Shown here in pieces: positions 33,674 through 44,100 of a DNA stretch of 64,000 bases (position 1 is the first letter of the stretch; each line of letters begins with the position of its first letter). Below the pieces are notes generated by a model. That model was not told where the DNA came from, did not search any database, and saw nothing but the letters and a program-made list of their open reading frames with translations. This DNA comes from UBA5436 sp050951845 (GTDB lineage: Bacteria; Bacillota; Clostridia; Saccharofermentanales; DTU023). The DNA lies in NCBI GenBank assembly GCA_050951845.1, contig JBMNJV010000001.1, positions 682,001 through 746,000 on the forward strand, in the 5' to 3' direction. The translations under genes were made by a program, and so were the position numbers.

Positions 33674-33835
33674 CGGTTTTTTATGTTTGCGAAAGCAGTT
33701 TTGATAAAGATAATATTTTCGAGTTTTATGATATTTTTCTTCCAAAACCAGGGTCTAAGTAAAAAGCTGTTAAACAAAATGAGAGAAACGAATAACAAAC
33801 AATTGATTTTATAAGCGAAGAATGGAGAAGAAGAA

Positions 33836-34936
33836 ATGAAAAAAATCAGTTTATTAGTGTCATTATTAATGGCTTTGGTATTGTTAATCAGTTCATGCGG
33901 AACAAATTCAAACGAAACAATTTCTGAAGATTCAAAGGTGAAAGATCCGGAGATTGAAGAGGTCGATATAGCAGAGGTGAAAGATGAAAATGCAGGCACA
34001 GAAGATGCTGAAACGGAAAATGTAGAGATGGAAGATACTGAAACAGAAGAAGATGCTGAAACAGAATCCGAAAATAAGATTGAAGCTTATACCGGCAGCG
34101 ATAAGCCGACCGTTACGGGAACGACCACTTTTGTTGCAGATATCGTCAAAGTTCTGGCGGAAGAATTTGTAAATATTGATATGATTATTCCTGCCGGTGA
34201 CGATCCGCATCTCTATGAACCGAAACCGCAAGATTTGCAAAAGATTACAGATGCTGATTTAGTAATTTATCACGGACTGCATTTTGAAGGGAAAATGGCA
34301 GATGTTCTGGAAAAATACGGATACGCTTTAGCCAAGGACTTCCCGGCTGATCGAGTCGGGGCAATGGATCAGGATGGTGATTTAATCATTGATCCTCATT
34401 TTTGGTTCGATCTTGAATTATATCAACTTGCTGTAGATAATACCGCAGATTATTTAAATCAATTATTACCGGAAGCAGCCGATACGATTGCCAAGAATGC
34501 GGAAGAATATAATGAGCAGCTAGTAGTTATGTTTGAAGAATCTAAAGAAAAACTTGATTCGATCCCGGAAGATTCACGTTATTTAATTACACCGCATGAT
34601 GCATTCAACTACTTTTCGCGTTCTTTCAACATTCCGGTTATGGCACCTCAAGGTGTAAGTACCGATTCCGAGGTGGCGAACAAAGATATTCAAAACACCG
34701 TGGATTTTATAGTAGAGAAAGAAATAAAAGCTGTTTTTGCTGAAACAACGACCGATCCGGCTCGGATGGAAAAGCTGAAAGAAGCAGCGGCAGCGCAGGG
34801 ATTTGATGTAAAAGTTGTGAGCGGTGAAGGTCAGGAATTGTTTTCCGACTCTTTGGCTCCGGAAGGTCAACCGGGCGATAACTTTATCGATATGTTCACC
34901 CATAATGTGGATTTAATCGTGGAGAATTTAAAGTAA
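33836..34936 (+). CDS. Mn/Fe ABC transporter substrate-binding lipoprotein (TroA/MntA-like)
   Basis: 366 residues; AGAAGAAGAA upstream. Lipobox LLISSC (Cys21), an acidic Glu/Thr/Asp-rich linker (30-82), then a cluster A-I metal-binding protein. Ligands: His in DDPHLYEP, His in IDPHFWFD, His in LITPHDAFNYF and an acidic member in FAETTTDPARM. It lacks the insertion of its zinc-type relative at 26389. It delivers Mn2+, Fe2+ or Zn2+ to the permeases encoded after it. Confidence 0.9.
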   Translation: MKKISLLVSLLMALVLLISSCGTNSNETISEDSKVKDPEIEEVDIAEVKDENAGTEDAETENVEMEDTETEEDAETESENKIEAYTGSDKPTVTGTTTFVADIVKVLAEEFVNIDMIIPAGDDPHLYEPKPQDLQKITDADLVIYHGLHFEGKMADVLEKYGYALAKDFPADRVGAMDQDGDLIIDPHFWFDLELYQLAVDNTADYLNQLLPEAADTIAKNAEEYNEQLVVMFEESKEKLDSIPEDSRYLITPHDAFNYFSRSFNIPVMAPQGVSTDSEVANKDIQNTVDFIVEKEIKAVFAETTTDPARMEKLKEAAAAQGFDVKVVSGEGQELFSDSLAPEGQPGDNFIDMFTHNVDLIVENLK

Positions 34937-35060
34937 TCCGCCGAATAAAGATTAAATATAATTTATTGAAGTCGGGAAATCCTGTTTTTATACAAAGCAA
35001 CAACAAGTGAAAATACTATTAAAAAAAGACGAAAAAGATTAAAAAGAAATAGAGGGCAAC

Positions 35061-35798
35061 ATGTCAGATAATATTATTGTCAAAGTTGAAGATTTAACCA
35101 TGGCTTACCATGATAAACCGGTATTGTGGGATAACGATGTTAATATTATCGAGAACTCGAGGACGGCAATTATCGGTCCGAACGGAGCGGGCAAGTCAAC
35201 TTTATTAAAAGGTATTCTCGGTCTGCAAAAAACTTTGTCAGGAACTGTTGAAGTGATGGGCAAAAGTGTTAAACAAGTCTATGAGAAAATTGCCTATATT
35301 CCTCAGTCTAACAGTGTAAATTGGGATTTTCCGACAACTGCTTTAGATGTAGTTTTGATGGGACGTTATGTCCATCTTGGCTGGATCAAAAGACCCGGAA
35401 AAAAGGATATAGAAATTGCAAAAAATGCGTTGTATCAAATGGGGATGCAGGATTATGCCAAACGCCAGATTTCGCAATTGTCCGGCGGTCAGAAACAAAG
35501 AGTTTTTATCGCCAGGGCAATTGCGCAAAATGCAGAAATATATTTCATGGATGAACCGCTTGCCGGTGTCGATAAAAATACGGAAAAAGTGATTATCGAC
35601 TTTTTGAAACACTCACAAAAGCAAGGAAAAACATCGATTGTCATCCACCATGATTTGAATACTTTAGCTGACTATTTTGATTATTTAATAATTCTCAATA
35701 AAAGAATAATTGCTCAGGGTAAAATGTCCGAAACATTAACCCAGGCAAATCTTGATGCTGCTGATATGAGCGGAGGTTTTACAATTGCTGCTATTTAA
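35061..35798 (+). CDS. Mn/Fe ABC transporter ATP-binding protein (TroB/MntB-like)
   Basis: 245 residues; AGAGGGCAAC before ATG. Walker A GPNGAGKSTLL, signature LSGGQKQRVFIARA, Walker B IYFMDEPLAGVD, switch His in IVIHHDL. Energises the two permeases downstream. Confidence 0.92.
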   Translation: MSDNIIVKVEDLTMAYHDKPVLWDNDVNIIENSRTAIIGPNGAGKSTLLKGILGLQKTLSGTVEVMGKSVKQVYEKIAYIPQSNSVNWDFPTTALDVVLMGRYVHLGWIKRPGKKDIEIAKNALYQMGMQDYAKRQISQLSGGQKQRVFIARAIAQNAEIYFMDEPLAGVDKNTEKVIIDFLKHSQKQGKTSIVIHHDLNTLADYFDYLIILNKRIIAQGKMSETLTQANLDAADMSGGFTIAAI

Positions 35799-35861
35799 AT
35801 ATGCCAATAGATTTATGAGAACATAGAGGAAGGTATTGCCAGGGCGGAGGTTTTAAAATAC

Positions 35862-36833
35862 ATGCTTAGTGTTTTTCTAAATAAAATATTCAGTTTTAAC
35901 TTTGCTAACCTGATAAATTCAATCGGCTTAGATTTTGAAATATTAAGCAGTTATACATTTATTGTAGTTTGTCTGGGTACAGTGATTTTAGCTGTAGTTG
36001 CGGGAATGGTCGGTACAATCACCGTTTTAAAAGGGCAATCTCTGATCGGAGATGCAATAGGTCATTCAGCTTATCCGGGAATTATTATAGCGTTTATGAT
36101 CGGTATGAGTTTGGATTCAGTTTCTTTAATGATCGGGGCAATTATTTCAGGTACTGTGGCTTTTATTATCATTCAGTTTATTGGTAAAAATTCCAAGTTA
36201 AACCTGGACGCAGTTTTAGCCACGATTCTGTCAGCATTTTTCGGTCTCGGCATGGTTCTCAAAAGCTTTATCCAAGGACATCCTGTTTATGGCAAAGTGC
36301 CGCAAGGCGGCTTGAGCAATTATATTTTCGGGCAAGCCGCTTTCATCAGAACAATCGATGTTCAATTAATTCTGGCTGTTGCGATACCTTCACTATTAAT
36401 AATATTTTTGTTTTATAAAGAATTTAAAATTTTTATTTTTGATGAAGTTTATGCTAAATCGATCGGTCTTAATTCAACAGTGATGTATGTTTTGCTGGTG
36501 TTAATTACAATGAGTGTGATTGCGACCGGGCTGAAATTAGTCGGTGCGATTTTGATTTCTTCATTCTTGATTGTACCTGGGATTACTGCTTTACAATGGA
36601 GCAATCGTTTCAGCCATGTCTTGATTATTGCCGCCATCGTCGGCAGTGTTTCGGCTTTTGTAGGTACGTACATATCAAGTGTTTATGCCGGTATGTCGAC
36701 CGGACCTTGTATAATTGTGGTGATGTCAGGTTTCGCATTTATTTCAATGTTCATTTCACCTAAAGGCTTACTCGCTAATTGGCTGCGAAGGAGAAAATAT
36801 TTAAATGATTTATCAAAATCTCTTATTGACTAA
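35862..36833 (+). CDS. Mn/Fe ABC transporter permease (TroC-like)
   Basis: 323 residues, ABC-3 family, with about eight membrane helices. Conserved motifs GQSLIGDAIGHSAYPGIIIAF and TGLKLVGAILISSFLIVPGITAL. It overlaps the next permease gene by 29 bases. An N-terminal extension of ~30 residues precedes the first canonical helix. Confidence 0.9.
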   Translation: MLSVFLNKIFSFNFANLINSIGLDFEILSSYTFIVVCLGTVILAVVAGMVGTITVLKGQSLIGDAIGHSAYPGIIIAFMIGMSLDSVSLMIGAIISGTVAFIIIQFIGKNSKLNLDAVLATILSAFFGLGMVLKSFIQGHPVYGKVPQGGLSNYIFGQAAFIRTIDVQLILAVAIPSLLIIFLFYKEFKIFIFDEVYAKSIGLNSTVMYVLLVLITMSVIATGLKLVGAILISSFLIVPGITALQWSNRFSHVLIIAAIVGSVSAFVGTYISSVYAGMSTGPCIIVVMSGFAFISMFISPKGLLANWLRRRKYLNDLSKSLID

Positions 36834-37962
36834 AATTTCAGATTTTCTAAATTACAATCAACAAATGCTACTCACCTTGATTATCACCGGAATTGCTTGT
36901 TCAATTCTCGGCTGTTTTTTGGTTCTGAATAAATTGTCAATGCTGACAGATGCACTTTCTCATTCAATATTGCTCGGCATCGTGTTGGCATATTTTGTAA
37001 CTAAAGATTTGAATTCGCCGTTATTATTGATCGGAGCCGGCATCTTCGGTGTTTTTACAGTTTATGCAATTGGTTTATTATCTAAAACTCGCTTAGTCAA
37101 AAATGATGATGCGGTAGGAATTATTTTTCCTTTGTTTTTCTCGTTAGCCGTTATTTTAATCAGTACATTTGCTCGCAATGTTCATCTAGATACCGATATA
37201 GTCCTGATGGGGCAAGTTATTATGATTCCGTTAAATACAATGACGGTGTTCGGAATTGAATTGCCAAAAGCAATGTTTTATATGTTGATTATCCTGTTGA
37301 TCAATTTGATTTTTGTTGCGGTATTTTTAAAAGAATTAAAAGTCAGTAGTTTTGATCCGGAATTTGCGACTTTAGCCGGATTCTCTTCCGGACTTCTTTT
37401 TTATGGATTAATGACTTTGACCTCATTTACAGCGGTTGCCGCCTTTGATGCGGTCGGAGCAATTCTGGTTATTGCCTTATTTGTCGGTCCCGCGGCCTCA
37501 GCCTACATGCTGACCAAAAGTCTCAATAAGATGCTTTTTGTATCGATTATCTTCTCAATACTTAATTCAATTTCAGGTTTTTATTTAGCAATTGAATTCA
37601 ATGTTTCTATTTCGGGAATGATCGCAGTAACCACAGGTTTCACAACCTTTATGACTGTTCTCTTAAACCGTCAGGGTATTATCACGGCTATATATTTAAG
37701 ATATAAGAATCGCAAGGAATTCAGACTTGATTTGCTGATTATGCATTTAGGCAACCACGAAGATCAAGAAGATGCAGAGTTTGAGCTGGGTTTTGCCACA
37801 ATTAAAGATCATTTATCTTGGGATCAGGAAACGACTAAGCGCAGACTGAACCACTTAATTGATCAAGGGTTTGTTCAGCGAGATCATGAGAAAAAAATAT
37901 TCTGTCTGACCGAAAAAGGCAGATTACGTTACGATATGATTAAAGTAGATTATGGTATGTAA
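36805..37962 (+). CDS. Mn/Fe ABC transporter permease fused to a C-terminal winged-helix domain
   Basis: 385 residues; AAGGAG precedes the ATG within the upstream gene. Residues 1-~300 are an ABC-3 permease (MLTDALSHSILLGIVLAYF; FDAVGAILVIALFVGPAASAYML). Residues ~305-385 are a soluble winged-helix-like domain: LGFATIKDHLSWDQETTKRRLNHLIDQGFV followed by a wing RDHEKKIFCLTEKGRLRY, like the DNA-binding part of DtxR/MntR-type repressors but without their metal/dimerisation domains. Chlamydial YtgCR is a known permease-DtxR fusion that is cleaved to free a repressor. A regulatory role here is inference. Confidence 0.88.
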   Translation: MIYQNLLLTKISDFLNYNQQMLLTLIITGIACSILGCFLVLNKLSMLTDALSHSILLGIVLAYFVTKDLNSPLLLIGAGIFGVFTVYAIGLLSKTRLVKNDDAVGIIFPLFFSLAVILISTFARNVHLDTDIVLMGQVIMIPLNTMTVFGIELPKAMFYMLIILLINLIFVAVFLKELKVSSFDPEFATLAGFSSGLLFYGLMTLTSFTAVAAFDAVGAILVIALFVGPAASAYMLTKSLNKMLFVSIIFSILNSISGFYLAIEFNVSISGMIAVTTGFTTFMTVLLNRQGIITAIYLRYKNRKEFRLDLLIMHLGNHEDQEDAEFELGFATIKDHLSWDQETTKRRLNHLIDQGFVQRDHEKKIFCLTEKGRLRYDMIKVDYGM

Positions 37963-38161
37963 AAGTATTTTCAAACGATAGCAACTTTTATAGTGGTTTC
38001 TTTTTCTGCTGATTGAATTTCCGGTTCAGCTATTCGCTCATCTTTTCATCTGTTTTCTTTCTGCAACCTATTTCAGTAATAATATCCGGATTGGTCGGTA
38101 GCGGCGGTATCATTGGAGCGTTGCTGTATCCATTATGGCTAAGCGCCGTAGAGGAGCAGAA

Positions 38162-39349
38162 CTAGTCATACTTAATCAGCAAGTCTTCTCGTCTTCTATC
38201 GGCAAGTATTCCTTCACTAATCTTTCTCTTTTTGTCTTCATACATATAAGTATCGATTTTATTTAGAAAATCATCTATAGATTCATGGTTTCTATCGTAT
38301 ATACTGTAACCAATTGAAAAATTTATCTTATATGGTTTCTTTTCTGATTCATTGAACAAAGTTGCTTGTGTTTGAATCATTTCTATCATATCTATAATTT
38401 CTTTCTGAGAGTTAATATACATTAATATGATAAACTCATCACCGCCATACCTGCATGATATCCCTTTATTATTCACAGTTTTGCGTAATATCTTTCCGGT
38501 TATGGAAATAGCCTCATCTCCTACAAGATGTCCAAAGCTGTCATTTATACTTTTGAAGCCATCAATGTCTAACATGATTCCGGCTAGTGCACGGTTAGTA
38601 TCCCCTTTTCCACGATACATTTGCAATATGTTAATTAAATAATGTCTGTTCAGTAATCCCGATAGCTTATCTACATAAGATGCTTCATTTTGAACATTAA
38701 TGAATAACGAAATCATCCCTACGGATACACCGAGCCACACAAGAGAGTAGCCGTAAAAGAAGAACTGCAACAGACTTCCGATCAGAATGGGAACCATAAA
38801 CAAAATAGCAGGAAGAAACAAATATTTATGTACCTTCTTGCGATAAAAATAGATTAATATCATCCCATAAGCCAGATAAAAATAAGTAACAGCATATGGA
38901 ATGATATATAAACCTGTTCTTTGATAAATATTATATTTATCGACTGTAAAAAATACAGGTGTGACTAAGTTTATTAAGGAACCGATTATAATTATTATGG
39001 CAGGTATTGCCACAAAAGGGTATATTCGCTTGATTCTTTTCATATCTGCAAACAATTTATAGTCCGCATATACCACCCAGGAATAAGCAAAAACAATATT
39101 GTTAATAAATAAAATATCATTTAGCACTAACAATAACGTATGATATCCGGATATCATTTTGCCGTCCATAAGAAGAACTGCCGATTCAATGATACATTGC
39201 AGAATATTTAAAATAACCATCGCATAGAATATTTTTTCTTCAAACAATCCATGCCTATGACGTAATGGTTTATTTAAACTCAATATAATAATTAACAACA
39301 ATAGTATTGCCGTTCCATTTGCAATCAATATCGCCGGAATATTAAACAT
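38162..39349 (-). CDS. Membrane-bound diguanylate cyclase (GGDEF)
   Basis: 395 residues. About seven to eight N-terminal membrane helices (1-~215), then a GGDEF domain: MLDIDGFKSINDSFGHLVGDEAI and active-site CRYGGDEF near residue 300, both intact. No RxxD inhibitory site is seen five residues before the motif. It makes c-di-GMP from two GTP. It stands alone between the tro operon and another GGDEF gene of the same strand. Confidence 0.9.
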   Translation of the reverse strand: MFNIPAILIANGTAILLLLIIILSLNKPLRHRHGLFEEKIFYAMVILNILQCIIESAVLLMDGKMISGYHTLLLVLNDILFINNIVFAYSWVVYADYKLFADMKRIKRIYPFVAIPAIIIIIGSLINLVTPVFFTVDKYNIYQRTGLYIIPYAVTYFYLAYGMILIYFYRKKVHKYLFLPAILFMVPILIGSLLQFFFYGYSLVWLGVSVGMISLFINVQNEASYVDKLSGLLNRHYLINILQMYRGKGDTNRALAGIMLDIDGFKSINDSFGHLVGDEAISITGKILRKTVNNKGISCRYGGDEFIILMYINSQKEIIDMIEMIQTQATLFNESEKKPYKINFSIGYSIYDRNHESIDDFLNKIDTYMYEDKKRKISEGILADRRREDLLIKYD

Positions 39350-39623
39350 TTCTGATATGCCCTTTCTGCATTCATTAGTATAACTTATTTCATGTTAGTT
39401 TTACAGCAAAAATTGGCTAAATCTTTGAAAAACAGAATGGTGCTATTTATGGAAAGAGGAGAATATCGACCTGTTACATAAGGCAGTTGTAATGGAAGGG
39501 GAACTGAAACTTCCGGCTCCTTTTCTCCTTGTACGCCTGCTGTACGAATACCGGGAGTTGATGACCTCTTTTCATATAGTTTTTATACTTTTCGAAAAAT
39601 GGCGATCCGGTATATCGTGATGG

Positions 39624-40763
39624 CTAACGATAGATCATTCTGTCCCGCCCCTCTCGTTTGGCGCGATAGAGATTTTTGTCCGCGGCTTCTATAAAGTTAG
39701 AGTAAGAGATCCCCTTGTAATAACCAGTGAGTCCGCCAGAAATTGTAACCGGCTTACCATGGCTCCATTCATGTGCCCTCACATGATCGCCGAGTGACCG
39801 GACTTTGGTCAATGCTTTCGCCGGGGTTTTACCCGGAAACAGCACCACAAACTCTTCGCCGCCATATCGACCGAAGATCTCTCCTTCTGTCAGAATGGCC
39901 TTCATGATTTGCGCTATATTGAACAGTACTTCGTCACCAAACTCGTGTCCGTAAGTATCGTTTATTTGTTTAAAATGGTCGATGTCCAGGATGCAAAGCG
40001 TCAATTGCGAGCCTGTGTCGTATGCCCGGCGCATTTCCTCATCGATGCTCACGGACAGGAAGCGGCGGTTATATAAGCCGGTCAGGGGATCTGTCAGCGA
40101 GATTTGCTCCAAACGACGCACCAAGCGCATCTTTTCATCCTGCATCCTGATATATTGCTCCATCACCACGTTAATTAAAATAGTATTGACCATGAAACTC
40201 ATGGTCAGACCGAACGCCAGATCCGAATAGTGTTCTGTACGGGAGATATACGGTATGACAATATCCGGGAAATTGTATTCCAGCACGACAAACGCAATTA
40301 ACATGATCGCTTCCATGACCAGCATGCCGGTGCGCACGGCTCCTCTGAAAACGATAGCTATACATATACCGCCCGTGAGCATCATGGGTGCGGTGGAGCC
40401 GGTCGCCCCGCCGACCGTGAACCATAGAAAAGGAATCAGAAAAAACACGGAGGTGCCCAGGACAATCACTGCAGCTCCGTGCCAACGTTTTTTGACTACA
40501 CTATAGAATACGCTTGAAATGGTTACCGCAAGATACAATATAAGTACCGGCAACGTAAACCTGCCTATACCCCTCAGCAAATTATAACCGAGTCCGAATA
40601 TCGACATAAGAATACCTGCGGCGGCAGTGTACAAAAAGACAAGGTGATCCAGCGGAAGCTCCCTATTGTAAAATTGTTTAAGAGTTCCTTTGAGCAAACT
40701 GATTATTGTTTGACCAGAAGTGCTTCCCTTATTATCTTCTGTTTTTTTTAAGTTATTTTGCAT
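39624..40763 (-). CDS. Membrane-bound diguanylate cyclase (GGEEF)
   Basis: 379 residues from ATG 40763, preferred because GAGGAG lies 9 bases upstream. A farther ATG at 40847 abuts a TATAAT box (40853-40848) and could not be in the transcript. Six or so membrane helices (~40-210), a short coiled linker (RMQDEKMRLVRRLEQISLTD), then GGDEF domain with ILDIDHFKQINDTYGHEFGDE and active-site GRYGGEEF near residue 300. Predicted active cyclase. Confidence 0.9.
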   Translation of the reverse strand: MQNNLKKTEDNKGSTSGQTIISLLKGTLKQFYNRELPLDHLVFLYTAAAGILMSIFGLGYNLLRGIGRFTLPVLILYLAVTISSVFYSVVKKRWHGAAVIVLGTSVFFLIPFLWFTVGGATGSTAPMMLTGGICIAIVFRGAVRTGMLVMEAIMLIAFVVLEYNFPDIVIPYISRTEHYSDLAFGLTMSFMVNTILINVVMEQYIRMQDEKMRLVRRLEQISLTDPLTGLYNRRFLSVSIDEEMRRAYDTGSQLTLCILDIDHFKQINDTYGHEFGDEVLFNIAQIMKAILTEGEIFGRYGGEEFVVLFPGKTPAKALTKVRSLGDHVRAHEWSHGKPVTISGGLTGYYKGISYSNFIEAADKNLYRAKREGRDRMIYR

Positions 40764-40847
40764 TATCACGATCTCCTCGTTGTCATGATTGCTTGGATCC
40801 CGAAAGACAGCAGAGAATGGCTGTTTCAGAACAATATCAGCTGCCAT

Positions 40848-41151
40848 ATTATACTCTTTTCCTCAAGAATAATCGATATTTCTACCGTCTTTTGAATCTT
40901 GGACAAGTCATGCAGCAAACTTGAGCCGGATAATTTTAAAATACCGCTCGGATCATTTTGAAATACCGCAAGGTGAGAATATAAAAATCATAGTAACAAT
41001 AAGTATGCGTAATCTCTAAAATCACTTGGTTTTTTCCCGGCGCTACCGGACCAAAAGGACGAACTTGCTTGAAAGATAGCAAAAAATGGGATAGGATTAA
41101 GTTACCATCAACATCGACAACGTTTAAGTTCTTTACTTCAGGAGTAAGACC
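40848..41151. other. Intergenic region with possible IS21-type terminal repeats
   Basis: 304 bp between two divergent c-di-GMP genes. Contains TATAAT (40853-40848, minus) for the GGEEF gene, two adjacent 22-bp repeats at 40928-40949 and 40950-40971 (GGATAATTTTAAAATACCGC, GGATCATTTTGAAATACCGC) that resemble the multiple terminal repeats of IS21 elements, and otherwise no recognisable gene. Confidence 0.45.
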
Positions 41152-44100
41152 ATGAAATATGATTTAATCCTATCAATAATTTTTTATGTTTGCTCTTGTT
41201 TTTATGTGATTTTCAGTGCGTATTTAGTAGTCAATAATGTAAATAATAAGGTCAACAGGCTGTTTGTGATTCTGACAAGTTCAATGGTTACCTGGACATT
41301 AGCTTATTCTATTGCAAATTCAGCACCTACAGCGGAAGTGAATATTTTTTGGAGATGCGTGTCCGTTTTCGGCTGGGGAATATTTTACAGCGTTCTTCTT
41401 CACTTTGTTCTGCTTCTGACAAAAACGGAAATACGATTAAATAAGCGAACTATGCTTGCTATACTCTATTTGCCCTCTGTTATAAATATAATTCTATATG
41501 CGCCCTTCGGATTACTTGGAAAGAATCAATATCAAGTGGTGAAGACTGACTTCGGCTGGATAGACATACTTCCCTTAGATATGGGAAAACTTTGGATCAA
41601 CCTGTACCCTGTCTTATTTACGGTTCCAAGTATTATATTAATTATTCGCTGGAGGAGAAATCTTGAATCTCACAGCCTTGTGAAGCGACAGGCAACAATT
41701 TTTTTAATAACCGTAATTGCTCCCTTCATTGTGGGAGGAACAACAGATATTTTACCTGATATTCTCGGGACAGAATCCTATCCGAAAATAGCGAGTATAT
41801 TTATTACAGTTCCCGTGACTACGCTGTTTCTGGCATCGAAAAGATACGGGTTATTTCTGGAAAAGAGAAGGGAGGTAGTAATATATCGGGAAACTGAATT
41901 ATTTGCGGACAGCAACCGATTGCGATTGTTTGAAACGGCAGCTGCAGTATTTATAGTAGGTGCTTTCGGAGCCTTTTTTACAGGATATTTTATTGCGGGA
42001 GGAGATTTAACAACGGAGCTTTTGCTCGCTTTTTTTGTATTTCTTCTTGGGATGTCTTTAGTTTCTATACCGCATATAGTAACAAAGCGTTCCGTTCAGA
42101 ATACCCTCTTCCTGATAATAAGCATAGCGGGTATGACTGCTTTCATGATTACGGGCATTGATAAGGGAGCAGTAACAGTATGGGCAGTGTATGTGGTATT
42201 TCTTCTCTATACCGTTGTTCTCAACAGTAATATCCATGCGATTCTGTTTTTTGCAGCAACCCTGATAACTCAAGTTGTTATTGGGATAGCTCGGCCGAAG
42301 GCTTCTGTTATTGTCGATAGTACTCAGTATCTGAAAAGAATCTTTATTATTGCACTTTCTTATTATGCCGTGCGATATCTGTCAACTGAATATGCTTTAA
42401 AGATAAAGGGGTATCGGAGATTTTCAAGAGAACAGGGAGTGCTTGAAAAAATTTCTTCCAGTTTTATTTCTATTAGTAAAGAAAACGCTGAAGAAAAAAT
42501 TGATGAAATGCTGGAGATGTCTGCTGAAATACTTGATTTCAGCCATGCTTGTTTAGTCGAATTCAGCAAGGATTACAAAGATGCAACAATTCTTAATACG
42601 TATGTTAAAAGCGTTGAGAGCGAATCATTTCCTTTTCAGCCGGGAATGAAAGTTAAGACGGCCACTTTGCCCATGGCCCAATCTATGATCGAACGAAACA
42701 CACCGATAATGTGTGAAGATGTCGCAATTGTTACGGCTGACGAATCTGAAGAGCGAAGAGATTTTTTCCTGTCAAGAGGAGTGAATTCCTTTTTTGCACT
42801 GCCGGTAACGCTTGATGAAAAAACAATAGGAATGCTTATTACTGAATACTCTGACCGGTGCGACACAAATTTCAGAGAAAGCCGGTTAAACTTTTTAAAA
42901 ATTGTTGCAAATATATTGGGCGACGCAAGAAAAAAGACCTTGTACGAAGAAATGCTATATAATTTCGCATATTTTGATGAAACCACAAAATTGGCGAACA
43001 GAAACATGCTGAAAAAAAGGCTGGAGCAAATCATAGATGCCAGAAAAGGGTCAGAGAAAATCGCCGTTTTAGGTATTGAGATAGAGAACCTCAGGATGAT
43101 AAAGGATACGTTCGGTCACGATACAGGGGAACAGATCATGATAGAGGCGGCGAAAAATCTTGATAATCTGCTGGAGAACTGTTGTGATATCTCACGGAAA
43201 GCTGAAGGAGAGTTTGTTGTTGTTCTGCCTGATGCAGAAAATACTAAACAAATAAAGAAGTGTGCAAAAAGACTGCTTGATTCTTTTTCTCATCCTGTAT
43301 CAACCAGGACGGGAATAGAAGCATTATTTGTTGTTGTTCATATGGGCATATCCATATATCCGGATGATGGAAGAGATGCTGATACTCTCTTGAAGAATAC
43401 CGATCTGGCAGTCTATCAAGCGAAAAATACGAATGAGGATATTGTTTTCTATACAGAACTCCTGGAAAGCAATATTGCGGAAACTACATTGTTCACGAAC
43501 AGGCTATTCAAATCGTTGCAAAACGAAGAGTTTTTCCTGGAGTTTCAACCTCAGATTAACTGTGAAACGGGGCAAATAGTCGGGATTGAAGCCTTGCTCA
43601 GATGGACGGTTGACGGTACTGAGCGGGTACCGCCGGACAGATTTATCCCCATACTGGAGCACACGGGACTGATTTACGATGTGGGTCTCTGGGTGCTGGA
43701 ACAAGCGCTTCAAGAGCATAACAGACTCATAGCCAAGGGATATCCGCCACTTCGCGTTTCCGTAAACTTATCGGTTGTGCAATTCCAAAGAGAAGAATTC
43801 ATTCCTGATTTTGCAAAAATTATAGAGGAAAGCGGAGCGGACCCGAAGTATATTGAGCTGGAGATTACGGAAAGCTTGTTTTCTAAAGATCCTGAGGACG
43901 TACTTGCTAAAATATACAAATTAAAAGATTTAGGAGTCAGGATTGCCATAGATGATTTCGGCAAAGGCTACTCCTCATTAAGCCGGTTGAAAATAGTGCC
44001 TTTTGACAGAATAAAAATAGATAAAGAGATCATAGATTATATAGACTTAGACAGAAAAACGGCTCCGATAACGGAAATTATTATCCTGTTAGGAAATACT

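Larger units (their letters stand above)
33296..33835. other. Intergenic region between feo and tro operons
   Basis: 540 bp. Holds the second copy of the stop-spanning repeat, a strong terminator (33404-33431), a ~70-nt foldback element (33465-33534), operators J1 and J2, and the probable tro promoter. No gene is supported. Confidence 0.7.

Noticed and set aside
37963..38165. Short hydrophobic frame before the GGDEF gene (GLVGSGGIIGALLYPLWLSA)
   Set aside because: It may be a transporter tail remnant, but at ~45 codons with no start or homology it cannot be supported as a feature.
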